Positions 1-6,111 of a stretch of DNA of 13,199 nucleotides are shown in pieces. This DNA is from a bacterium (GTDB lineage Bacteria; Chloroflexota; Dehalococcoidia; Tepidiformales; Tepidiformaceae), in NCBI GenBank assembly GCA_945861295.1, contig CAMAUF010000020.1, positions 1-13,199 on the forward strand, given 5' to 3'. The notes beneath the pieces were generated by a model that was not told the origin of the DNA, made no database searches, and worked only from the letters and a program-made list of their open reading frames with translations. A program made the translations under genes and the position numbers. The number at the start of each line of letters is the position of its first letter. Position 1 is the stretch's first letter.

Positions 1-11
1 CCAGTCGAGCC

Positions 12-266
12 GTGTCCCCGGTGACCGCTGCGCCAATCGCGACGCTGGTTCGTGCGAATCCCGGTCGTTGGGTCTTGATTGCGGTGACTGAGTACGACGC
101 TCAGGACGTCCCTGCCCGCGGGTATCTGATGGCATCGACCAGGTCGCGCCCACAGGTGAGTGCCAGGCTGAGAGCACTCGACCGGGCTTCCGCGCCCTCC
201 GTGTTGTTAGTGCACACGGACCCATCCAGCCTGCCCCCGGCCTACCGTACCTCTGATGGAAATTGA
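12..266 (+). CDS. Small DUF5678-like hypothetical protein (start may lie upstream of window)
   Basis: An 84-residue reading frame opens with GTG at 12 and stops at 264-266. The frame is also open to base 3 and no clear Shine-Dalgarno precedes the GTG, so the true start may lie outside the window. The core reads PGRWVLIAV (residues 17-25), then RGYLMASTRSRPQVSARL, then SVLLVHTD. From memory, this resembles DUF5678-type small proteins: a short hydrophobic strand, a middle 'say-what-you-do' segment, then a second strand ending in VxT. Its last 11 bases overlap the start of the aspartic-protease-fold gene, so the two are probably co-translated. DUF5678-like genes next to clan AA protease genes are a pairing I recall from other bacteria. 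No catalytic motif is visible and the role is unknown. Confidence 0.55.
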   Translation: MSPVTAAPIATLVRANPGRWVLIAVTEYDAQDVPARGYLMASTRSRPQVSARLRALDRASAPSVLLVHTDPSSLPPAYRTSDGN

Positions 267-645
267 CATTGAGTTTCAGTGGCGCCGCGACCCAGCTCTC
301 GTCGTTGTGACGTTCGCAAGGGGCGGGATCCGGACAGATGTCGCCGGGGTTGTCGCTCCGCTCTTTCCTCAATCGCTGATCCGTTCGGACCTCGCCGACG
401 ACCTCGTCGCCACAGCCTGCGCGACGCGGTCAGCGGAGGGGATGGTCATCGCCCCGGTCACCATCCACGGACACACGACGGCAACGCTGCGCATGCGGCC
501 GCGATCGTCGCTCGTCGCCATCCGCGTCAGCCATGGCGGAGCGCGGACCGAGCTTCTCCTCGGACTGGACTTTCTGAGTCTCTTCGCCGAAACACGGCTG
601 CGCTTCACGGGGGAGGTTGCGCACCTGACGCTCACCACCCGGTGA
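256..645 (+). CDS. Retropepsin-like (clan AA) fold protein, apparently lacking the catalytic Asp
   Basis: This 129-residue protein starts at ATG 256, inside the last codons of the preceding gene. The diagnostic element is LLLGLDFL ending at residue 107, which matches the conserved '(I/L)LG(M/L)DFL' of bacterial single-domain retropepsins. Length and order also fit: a beta-rich N-terminus, PLFPQSLI (35-42) where these proteins carry 'xxIPxxLA', then the hydrophobic G-x-D-F strand. The active-site DTG/DSG triplet expected just before residue 35 is absent; the segment reads RTDVAGVVAP. It is therefore probably a non-proteolytic homologue, or uses an unusual active site. It is translationally overlapped with the DUF5678-like gene, suggesting a shared role. 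Assignment rests on motif recognition only. Confidence 0.55.
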   Translation: MEIDIEFQWRRDPALVVVTFARGGIRTDVAGVVAPLFPQSLIRSDLADDLVATACATRSAEGMVIAPVTIHGHTTATLRMRPRSSLVAIRVSHGGARTELLLGLDFLSLFAETRLRFTGEVAHLTLTTR

Positions 646-668
646 CCTGGCAGAACGTGCCTTCGCTC

Positions 669-681
669 CGCCCAATGGGCG
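669..681 (+). other. Short GC hairpin after the protease-fold gene
   Basis: CGCCC (669-673) and GGGCG (677-681) form a 5-bp stem with a three-base AAT loop. No T tract follows. It could weakly end transcription of the upstream pair or insulate the following promoter, but it is a minor structure. Confidence 0.25.
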
Positions 682-705
682 ACGCGCAACTCCCATTGCT
701 GCCGC

Positions 706-720
706 TACAATAGCCCTATG
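706..720 (+). promoter_or_regulatory. Leaderless -10 box for the cyclase fusion gene
   Basis: TACAAT at 706-711 is a near-consensus sigma-70-type -10 element. The ATG at 718 begins exactly where transcription would be expected to start, six bases after the box. The intervening AGCCCT contains no Shine-Dalgarno. No convincing -35 hexamer is seen 16-18 bases upstream. The geometry predicts a leaderless mRNA. Confidence 0.6.
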
Positions 721-2070
721 TCTCAGCGGATCGAGTACGCGACCACCAGCGACGGCTTCGTCATCGCCATGGCTACATCAGGGAACGGGCCGGTCCTGAT
801 CTCGCTGCCCGCCCCGCCCGATAATCACGTCGGTCTCGAATGGGCCGACCCGTCCCGGCGAGCGCACCTTGAGCTGATCGGCCGCCATCGCACGCTCATC
901 CGTTTTGACAGTCGCGGGACTGGCCTTTCGGACCGCGAGATTACCTCCTTTACGGTCGAGGACCGGGTGGCCGACCTCGAGGCCGTTGTCGAGCGATCTG
1001 GCGCGCGGGAGTTTGCGCTCATGACCGGCGCCTTCGGTTGTCAGGTCGCCTTCGCCTACGCGGCCCACAACCCCGAACGCGTCAGGAGCCTCATCCTCGT
1101 CACGCCCTTCCTCTCAGGGCGAGAGTTCATGCCCCCCGACCAGCTGCCGATGTGGCGCGGGATGCTCAGGGCGAACTTCCGCTTCTTCACCGATGCCGTG
1201 GCCGCCGAGACGTTCGGCTGGGGGAATGAACGCGCCAAAGCCTACGGTGAATTTCTTCGCCAATGCGTGACCGCGGAAACCGCCGCCTTGATCTACGACG
1301 CCATGATGGCGGTGGAAAGCGCCGAAGACGCGTCCCTGGTCTCTTGTCCGACGCTCATCATCCAGCCGAGCGAAATGGGTATCGGCTCTCCCGCTTCGGG
1401 ACGCCGGGTAGCTGCCCGCATCCCGCAATCCCAGGTGACCTTGCTGGAAGGCCGCCCGGTGGAGGGCGTCTCGCCCGGTATGCTCGAGGCCATCGGCGCC
1501 TTCTTCGGCGAAGAATGGGCGCCTGACGACCACGTCGATCCCGCGCCAGCCAGGCCCGAGCCACAGCTGCGCATCATCCTCTTCACAGATCTCGAAGGGC
1601 ATTCCGCCGTGATGCAACGCCTCGGCGACGAGCGCGGCCGGGCGCTGTTGCGGGAGCACGAACAGATCACGCGGGAGGCGCTCGCGGCCAGCGGCGGCAG
1701 CGAAGTGAAGAGCCTCGGCGATGGCTTCATGGCGAGCTTCGGCTCCGCCCAGCGCGCGCTCGAATGCGCAGGGGCGATCCAACTCGCCGTCGAACGAGAC
1801 GGTTCTGGGCTGAACGCGGCCGGGCTCCGGGTCCGCGTGGGCATTAACGCCGGGGAGCCGATCGCCGAAGACGGCGACCTCTTCGGGGCGAGCGTAATCG
1901 CCGCCGCCCGGATCGCCGCCCTCGCCGGCGGCGGACAAGTCTTCGTCGCGGATGTCGTCCGGCAGCTGGCCATGGGCAAGGGATTCCTCTTCTCCGATCG
2001 CGGCGCCCTCGCCCTCAAAGGCTTCGATGAGCCGGTCCGCGTGTGGGAGTTCGGCTGGCTCCAGCGCTGA
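718..2070 (+). CDS. Alpha/beta-hydrolase-like domain fused to a class III adenylate/guanylate cyclase domain
   Basis: The 450-residue protein has two modules. Residues ~1-268 form an alpha/beta-hydrolase fold: RFDSRGTGLSD at 62-72, then the nucleophile elbow GAFGC at 104-108, and PTLIIQPSE near the expected acid-loop strand. The elbow normally reads GxSxG; here Phe106 replaces the Ser, so hydrolase activity is unlikely and the domain may be a ligand sensor. Residues ~280-450 are a class III nucleotide cyclase. Metal-binding Asp291 (FTD) and Asp335 (GDG) are present, as are purine-contact Lys331 and Asp387 (DLFG) and transition-state Arg398. The usual transition-state Asn is Ile394. Expected product is cAMP or cGMP if active, which needs dimerisation. 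No membrane segment is seen, so it is probably cytoplasmic. The gene appears to be monocistronic, with its own -10 box. Confidence 0.85.
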   Translation: MSQRIEYATTSDGFVIAMATSGNGPVLISLPAPPDNHVGLEWADPSRRAHLELIGRHRTLIRFDSRGTGLSDREITSFTVEDRVADLEAVVERSGAREFALMTGAFGCQVAFAYAAHNPERVRSLILVTPFLSGREFMPPDQLPMWRGMLRANFRFFTDAVAAETFGWGNERAKAYGEFLRQCVTAETAALIYDAMMAVESAEDASLVSCPTLIIQPSEMGIGSPASGRRVAARIPQSQVTLLEGRPVEGVSPGMLEAIGAFFGEEWAPDDHVDPAPARPEPQLRIILFTDLEGHSAVMQRLGDERGRALLREHEQITREALAASGGSEVKSLGDGFMASFGSAQRALECAGAIQLAVERDGSGLNAAGLRVRVGINAGEPIAEDGDLFGASVIAAARIAALAGGGQVFVADVVRQLAMGKGFLFSDRGALALKGFDEPVRVWEFGWLQR

Positions 2071-2126
2071 ACACCGCTCGTCCCACACGGCGGTCTCGAT
2101 TTGCACTACGCTGACAGCACCACGCA

Positions 2127-2198
2127 GGAGGGATTTCTATGACATCCACACTCGTCCCTTGCCGGCCCTTCGGCCGCCCGGTCCCCAGAGGCCGGTAG
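2127..2198 (+). CDS. Possible 19-codon leader ORF with strong Shine-Dalgarno
   Basis: AGGAGGG at 2126-2132 is followed after six bases by ATG at 2139, an unusually good ribosome binding site. The frame encodes only MTSTLVPCRPFGRPVPRGR and ends at TAG 2196-2198. Arg and Pro make up nearly half the peptide. It lies 65 bases upstream of the next gene and could be a leader peptide controlling it. The feature start given here is within the binding site. The alternative is a frameshifted true start of the 154-aa gene, which lies in a different frame. Confidence 0.35.
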   Translation, partial: GGISMTSTLVPCRPFGRPVPRGR

Positions 2199-2206
2199 AA
2201 CGCGAA

Positions 2207-2262
2207 GGGTTAGCGCCGCCCGCCAGGCCACGACCTGGCTCAGCGAAGGAGCAGCGAAACCC
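2207..2262 (+). promoter_or_regulatory. Candidate structured leader enclosing the RBS of the following gene
   Basis: GGGTT (2207-2211) can pair with AACCC (2258-2262) as a closing stem. Inside is a 6-bp hairpin, GCCAGG 2222-2227 with CCTGGC 2234-2239 (loop CCACGA). The AAGGAG ribosome binding site at 2246-2251 lies within the closed region and the TTG start (2264) directly after it. This is suggestive of translational control coupled to the upstream mini-ORF, but it is based on hand pairing only. Confidence 0.3.
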
Positions 2263-2263
2263 C

Positions 2264-2728
2264 TTGGAACCGACACTCGCAGTTGTTACCGAACTCCACG
2301 CCGGCGGGTGTACCGTCCGCCCTCTGGACGGGTCACTGGCGCACGAGGCTGCCTATGGTCCCGCCGTCGCCGGCGAGGTCCGCATCCGGCCGAAGCAGCT
2401 TGTCGCTATCGACCACGGCCCGAGGGGGCCGGAGGTCGTCTGGCGCTGGATGCTTGGACGGGTCATCGCCATCGACGGCGCGACCGCTCAGGTCGCCCGG
2501 GCCGATGTCGCGCCGGAAGACATGACAGACGGCCCCCTTGAGGGGTCGTGGATGGAACTCGGCGCAGTCCGCGGCGACCACGTGACGCCTGGCAGCCTGG
2601 TCTACTTCTGCAGCGACGAGCGCACCCGGCGGGTCGCTGCCGTTGCGGGCGACGACGCCGCCGTCTCGCACGCCATCTCGGCCGGCGGCTGGTCCGATAT
2701 CATCGCCCACGCGTATCGCACCGCCTAA
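2264..2728 (+). CDS. Hypothetical 154-aa protein, unrecognised
   Basis: I do not recognise this family. TTG at 2264 is chosen because AAGGAG (2246-2251) lies 12 bases upstream and protein-like sequence begins there. The frame stays open further upstream but only with Pro/Arg-rich non-protein-like sequence, and no ATG or GTG is available. The product looks like a small beta-rich soluble protein: alternating hydrophobic strands such as LAVVTEL (5-11), GEVRIRPKQLVAID (37-50) and MLGRVIAID (63-71), then a second half with SLVYFCSDERTRRVAAVAG (111-129) and C-terminal helix WSDIIAHAY. The GRVIAIDG segment is reminiscent of SH3/KOW-like barrels. There are no signal peptide, membrane segment or clear catalytic motifs; cysteines are at 16 and 116. 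The stop codon lies within a small inverted repeat (CCGCC 2721-2725/GGCGG 2731-2735). Confidence 0.6.
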   Translation: MEPTLAVVTELHAGGCTVRPLDGSLAHEAAYGPAVAGEVRIRPKQLVAIDHGPRGPEVVWRWMLGRVIAIDGATAQVARADVAPEDMTDGPLEGSWMELGAVRGDHVTPGSLVYFCSDERTRRVAAVAGDDAAVSHAISAGGWSDIIAHAYRTA

Positions 2729-2746
2729 CCGGCGGTGTCCACAATC

Positions 2747-2772
2747 GGCGAGCCTCCGCACGGGGGCTCGCC
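2747..2772 (+). terminator. Stem-loop, possible terminator without U-tract
   Basis: GGCGAGCC (2747-2754) and GGCTCGCC (2765-2772) form a perfect 8-bp stem with a 10-base loop. No T run follows and the ribosome binding site of the next gene is only 11 bases downstream. It is therefore either a weak terminator or an mRNA-processing/regulatory hairpin between two co-transcribed genes. Confidence 0.4.
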
Positions 2773-2793
2773 CCAGCTTCGCGGGAGACCTCC

Positions 2794-3333
2794 TTGACTT
2801 CGCCCTTCGAAGGCCGGCTGATACGGCTGCGCGCGCGGGAACCCGAGGATGAGCCGCAGCTCTACCAATGGTTCAACGACCCAGAGGTGACCGAATGGCT
2901 CACCGTGCGGTATCCGGTCTCGCACCAGCAGGAGCGCGACTTCCTGGCCGCGAACGGGGCGCCGGGCTACCACAACGCCAATTTTGCGATCGTCACAAAA
3001 ACCGAGGGCACGCTGATCGGCGGCATCGACCTCGGGCCCGTCCGTGCTGAAAGCCGCGAAGGGATGCTCGGGATCGCGATCGGCGACAAGGCGTACTGGG
3101 ACGGTGGCTATGGCACCGACGCCATGCGGACGCTTTGCGGCTTCGGCTTCGACGAAATGAACCTGCACCGCATCCAACTCGAAGTCTTCGCTGGAAACGA
3201 ACGGGCGATCCACGTCTACGAAAAGGTCGGTTTCCAGCGCGAAGGCCTCAAGCGGGATGGGATTTTCAAGCGAGGGCGCTATCACGACATCGTGGTCATG
3301 AGTTTGCTTGAAGGGGAGTTGCGCCCTGAGTAG
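2794..3333 (+). CDS. GNAT family N-acetyltransferase (RimJ/RimL type)
   Basis: This 179-residue protein (TTG start) matches the Acetyltransf_3/RimL-like GNAT family, which transfers acetyl from acetyl-CoA to an amine. The N-terminus RLIRLRAREPEDEPQLYQW is the typical opening strand and helix. The acetyl-CoA pyrophosphate loop is GGYGTDA at 104-110, preceded by IAIGDKAYWDG. The C-terminal signature is NERAIHVYEKVGF (135-147), the usual N-x-x-A-x-x-x-Y-x-x-x-GF. TTG 2794 is chosen because GGGAG at 2783-2787 lies seven bases upstream and residues align with the family start. An upstream extension would run through the preceding stem-loop and has no homologous sequence. The acceptor could be a ribosomal protein, an aminoglycoside or a metabolite; sequence alone does not say. 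It converges on the nitronate monooxygenase gene with a 40-base gap. Confidence 0.9.
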   Translation: MTSPFEGRLIRLRAREPEDEPQLYQWFNDPEVTEWLTVRYPVSHQQERDFLAANGAPGYHNANFAIVTKTEGTLIGGIDLGPVRAESREGMLGIAIGDKAYWDGGYGTDAMRTLCGFGFDEMNLHRIQLEVFAGNERAIHVYEKVGFQREGLKRDGIFKRGRYHDIVVMSLLEGELRPE

Positions 3334-3373
3334 GCGCTAGCGCGGCCCGGCCATCGCCATCCCCGTGCCGCGC

Positions 3374-4381
3374 TCAGCCGGCGGCGCCGACCGGCCCGAT
3401 CACGCGAGCGACTTCGCGGAGGCGGGTCTCGGCCTCCGCGACGGTGCGCCGCACCACTTCCGCGGCGGGCAGAACTTCGTGGACCAAGCCGGCGGATTCG
3501 CCGGCCCAGTTGAGCAACGTCCCGGGCTCGCTGGTGTGGGCGCTCGTCCAGGCGGACGGCGGGATATGGGCGGCGATGTCTGCCCGGAGCGCATCCGGCC
3601 GGCCGAGCCACTCCTCTGTGAAGCTGTTGGCGAGCACGCGCCCGGCCACGCCCCGCGGCCACCTCATGCCGATGGCGATGTCGACGATCTCGTCCCAGAC
3701 GGTGTGATCGCCGTCGCTAGCGACGATCTCACCCCGCACGAAATCGAGGTGCGCGGTGCCCGGGCCGCCGAACTCAGGGGTCGCCTTGAAGCGTGTGCCC
3801 ATCACGACGCCCGCGGCGCCCATCGCCAGCGCCGCCGCCAGCCCGCGGCCGTTGGCGACGCCGCCTGCGATGACTACGGGCACCTCGCCAGCGATTTCGA
3901 GTACCTGGGCGGCAAAGCTCATCGTCCCACGGCGGCCGGTATGGCCCCCAGCCTCGTTGCCCTGGACGATAATCGCTGCTGGCCGCAGAGCAAGCACGGC
4001 GCGCGCGGAAGCGAAGTCCTGTACCTGGACCACCGCCGGGATGCCCGCGGCGTGGCACTTTTCGAGTGCCGGGATGACATCGCCAAACGAAAGCGTGATG
4101 ACGGGCGGTCGAGCGGCGATCGCGATCTCGAGCAGCGCGCCGGCGAACGGCGCCCAATTGAACGTCGCGATGTTCACGGCCCACGGCCGCGAAGTCGCCT
4201 CCCGCATCGCGGCGAACTCGCGGGCAAGATCGTCTGGGGCGCGACCGAGGCTTCCCACTGTGCCGAGGCCGCCGGCGTTGGAGACGGCCGCCGCCAGCCT
4301 GGCGCCGCAATCCGAGGACATTCCAGCCTGGATGATCGGGTGCTCGATGCCGAAGCTTCGAGTGAGTTCGGTGGTAAGCAT
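3374..4381 (-). CDS. Nitronate monooxygenase (NMO / 2-nitropropane dioxygenase family)
   Basis: This 335-residue FMN-dependent TIM-barrel enzyme is expected to oxidise alkyl nitronates with O2. Family signatures run in order: FGIEHPIIQAGM (10-21), AVSNAGGLGTVGS (32-44), catalytic-loop GNEAGGHTGR with the presumed base His147 (141-150), phosphate-binding IAGGVANGRG (171-180) and MGAAGVVMGTRF (187-198). Length is normal for the family. ATG at 4381 is supported by GGGAGG six bases upstream (4393-4388) and a TATACT -10 box at 4416-4411. The frame is open to 4756, but that extension lies across the neighbouring epimerase gene and is shadow. Related enoyl-reductase (FabK-like) or propionate-3-nitronate activities cannot be separated by eye. 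No clear partner lies beside it. Confidence 0.9.
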   Translation of the reverse strand: MLTTELTRSFGIEHPIIQAGMSSDCGARLAAAVSNAGGLGTVGSLGRAPDDLAREFAAMREATSRPWAVNIATFNWAPFAGALLEIAIAARPPVITLSFGDVIPALEKCHAAGIPAVVQVQDFASARAVLALRPAAIIVQGNEAGGHTGRRGTMSFAAQVLEIAGEVPVVIAGGVANGRGLAAALAMGAAGVVMGTRFKATPEFGGPGTAHLDFVRGEIVASDGDHTVWDEIVDIAIGMRWPRGVAGRVLANSFTEEWLGRPDALRADIAAHIPPSAWTSAHTSEPGTLLNWAGESAGLVHEVLPAAEVVRRTVAEAETRLREVARVIGPVGAAG

Positions 4382-4387
4382 GCCAGG

Positions 4388-4416
4388 CCTCCCGGGACTT
4401 GGTGAATCGCAGTATA
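4388..4416 (-). promoter_or_regulatory. Promoter -10 and RBS of the nitronate monooxygenase gene
   Basis: Read on the minus strand, TATACT (4416-4411) is a good -10 box, predicting a start near 4404. GGGAGG (4393-4388) is then the ribosome binding site, six bases before the ATG. No convincing -35 hexamer is visible at the usual distance. The short leader is about 23 bases. Confidence 0.55.
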
Positions 4417-4432
4417 GGGGTGGCGCCGAGAT

Positions 4433-4460
4433 CGCGCCCCTCCATGCCTGGCGGGGCGCG
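4433..4460 (-). terminator. GC-rich hairpin after the epimerase gene
   Basis: CGCGCCCC (4433-4440) and GGGGCGCG (4453-4460) form a perfect 8-bp stem with a 12-base loop. It lies 12 bases past the epimerase stop on its transcript and just upstream of the nitronate monooxygenase promoter. It has no U tract. It is a plausible end for the sortase-epimerase transcript. Confidence 0.45.
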
Positions 4461-4472
4461 CGGTTGCGGGGG

Positions 4473-5390
4473 TCAGGCGGTTCGCGCCCACTCGATCGTG
4501 CGCGCGATTCCCTCGGAGAGCCCGACCTCGGGCCGCCAGTTGAGCTCGCGGCCAGCGAGGGCGCAATCAAGCCAGATGTTCCGCACGTCGCCGGCACGCG
4601 GCGGGCCGTGAACGGCAGCGGCCGCGCTCCCGGTCGCTGACTGCAACGCGGCGGCGATGGCGTTGACCGGCGTGCCCTGGCCCGTGCCGATGTTGATGGC
4701 GAGGCCATCCCCGGCCGCCAACGCGGCGAGGTTCGCGCGGGCGATGTCGCCCACATAGACGTAGTCCTTCATCTGCTCGCCGTCGCCATCGATGGTGACG
4801 GGACGCCCCTCCAGCATGAGGCCGGTGAAGATGGCGATGACGCCCGCTTCGCCGTTCGGGTCCTGGCGCGGGCCGTAGGCGTTGGCGTAGCGGAGGACGG
4901 TGGCGTTCAACCCCCGCTCGCGGGCGAAAAGGTCGATATAGAGCTCGCCCACGCGCTTGGAGTTGCCATAGTTGGAGAGCGGCCGGATTGGATGGCTTTC
5001 ATCGACGGGAAGCCGCTCAGGGTCGCCGTACAGCGCCCCGCCCGTCGAGGCGTAGATCAGCTTGCGGACGCCGAACTCCACCGCGAGTTCGCAGATTCGC
5101 GCCGTCCCGCCGCCGTTCTGAGCGAGGTCGCGGACCGCGTCTGCGGTGCTGACCTTGACGCTCGCCTGAGCCGCATGGTGATTGACGACCTCAGGGCGTA
5201 GGGCCGCGAAGAGCGACCGTGCCTCCTCGGAGAGCATGTCGGCCACGTGGAGGGTCGCCCCTTGCGGGATGTTGCGGCCGTGGCCAGTGGAGAGATTGTC
5301 AAGGATGTGGACTTCGTGGCCAGCGGCCAGATAGGCCTCGGCCACGTGCGAACCGATGAAACCCGCGCCGCCGGTCACGAGGATCCGCAT
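4473..5390 (-). CDS. NAD-dependent epimerase/dehydratase (extended SDR, UDP-glucose 4-epimerase-like)
   Basis: This 305-residue extended short-chain dehydrogenase/reductase has the Rossmann motif GGAGFIG at 7-13, with Asp31 of ILDNLSTGH positioned to bind NAD ribose. Next come HHAAQASV (71-78), the active-site strand YASTGGALYGD (113-123) with Thr116, and catalytic Tyr141-x3-Lys145 (YGNSK). RYANAYGPRQDP (168-179) and DYVYVGDIARA (209-219) are typical of GalE/WbpP-like nucleotide-sugar epimerases. The ATG is chosen at MRILVTGG, the standard family start; its A is shared with the TAA stop of the upstream sortase (TAATG), implying translational coupling. The expected role is making a nucleotide sugar for cell-wall or surface glycan. 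The exact substrate is not readable from motifs. Confidence 0.9.
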   Translation of the reverse strand: MRILVTGGAGFIGSHVAEAYLAAGHEVHILDNLSTGHGRNIPQGATLHVADMLSEEARSLFAALRPEVVNHHAAQASVKVSTADAVRDLAQNGGGTARICELAVEFGVRKLIYASTGGALYGDPERLPVDESHPIRPLSNYGNSKRVGELYIDLFARERGLNATVLRYANAYGPRQDPNGEAGVIAIFTGLMLEGRPVTIDGDGEQMKDYVYVGDIARANLAALAAGDGLAINIGTGQGTPVNAIAAALQSATGSAAAAVHGPPRAGDVRNIWLDCALAGRELNWRPEVGLSEGIARTIEWARTA

Positions 5391-6064
5391 TACTGGTACC
5401 GCTCGGCGACGACGACATCCCGCGAGATATACTCTTGGCCCGTCGAATCCAGCTCGCCGCCGCACGTGATCAGCGTGATCCACTCGACACCGCCTGGGCG
5501 ATCCTGGGGCCAGATGATATCGCCCATCGGGATCGTGTCGCGGTGGTAGCGTTTGTTGGAAACGACCCGGTACTTATATTCGAGTCCGTTCTCCATAGCG
5601 ATCACGATGTCGTCCCCGGCCTTGCTTTGGGAGAGCTTCTGAAACGGCGCCGGCACGTTGTGGTAGTAGACGTGGGCTGAGAAGACGGCGTTGCCGTTCC
5701 AGCCGGGGCGGTCGTAAATGTAGTACCAACCAACAGCCCGATTCGTATCCTTGGGCGTATCCAGTTCGTCGCGCGAGTTGATCGCGAGGTCTTCGATGGG
5801 GGCGTCCACGCCAAGGCGCGGGAACTTGAAGCGTGCAACCGCGCCAGCGAAGGGAGTCGGCGTCGCGGTCGGGGTCGGCGAGGCAGTCGCGGTCGCGGTA
5901 CGCGTCGGCGTGTTCGAAGACGTCGCCGTCGCCGTCTCGGAAGGAGCGGTTGTCGGGGTTAGCTCTGGGCTCGCTTTCTTGGCGCCGCCACAGGCGGCGG
6001 CCAGCGCGAGAGTGACGAGGCCGGCGGCGAAAACGGCCAGCGAGAGAAGTCGGGCTACCTTCAT
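5390..6064 (-). CDS. Sortase with probable lipoprotein signal peptide
   Basis: This 224-residue sortase is a thiol transpeptidase that would cleave sorting signals and join surface proteins to the envelope. The catalytic triad is His131 (FSAHVYYH), Cys201 (TLITCGG, the TLxTC signature) and Arg215 (YISRDVVVAER). Residues 5-25 are a hydrophobic signal ending in LALAAAC; Cys25 fits a relaxed lipobox, predicting a lipid anchor. A Thr/Pro/Ala-rich stalk follows (about 35-72). The start at 6064 is preceded by AGGAG five bases upstream. A longer start at 6115 would add 17 residues and overlap the upstream sortase stop as ATGA, so it cannot be excluded. It is closely related to the next sortase: both share DELDTP, GNAVFSAHV and TIPMGDxIWP. 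It ends overlapping the epimerase start. The sortase class is uncertain. Confidence 0.9.
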   Translation of the reverse strand: MKVARLLSLAVFAAGLVTLALAAACGGAKKASPELTPTTAPSETATATSSNTPTRTATATASPTPTATPTPFAGAVARFKFPRLGVDAPIEDLAINSRDELDTPKDTNRAVGWYYIYDRPGWNGNAVFSAHVYYHNVPAPFQKLSQSKAGDDIVIAMENGLEYKYRVVSNKRYHRDTIPMGDIIWPQDRPGGVEWITLITCGGELDSTGQEYISRDVVVAERYQ

Positions 6065-6111
6065 GCGTGCTCCTGATACTGAACCTGGGGTGGTCATCGA
6101 AGTCCCATGCG

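Noticed and set aside
1114..2106. 330-codon open frame on the minus strand across the cyclase gene
   Set aside because: It is the complement of a well-supported cyclase with conserved catalytic residues; GC-rich third positions leave the antisense frame open. No family resemblance.
3334..3343. Palindrome GCGCTAGCGC between convergent genes as a terminator or regulatory site
   Set aside because: Ten bases only, no loop and no T tract; frequent by chance in GC-rich DNA.
3365..4405. 346-codon plus-strand frame across the nitronate monooxygenase
   Set aside because: The minus strand encodes a full NMO with all motifs; the plus frame is Arg/Gly/Ala-rich without recognisable domains.
4382..4756. 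N-terminal extension of the nitronate monooxygenase to 4756
   Set aside because: The extension would run through the epimerase gene and is Arg/Ser/Pro rich; RBS, -10 box and family alignment all place the start at 4381.
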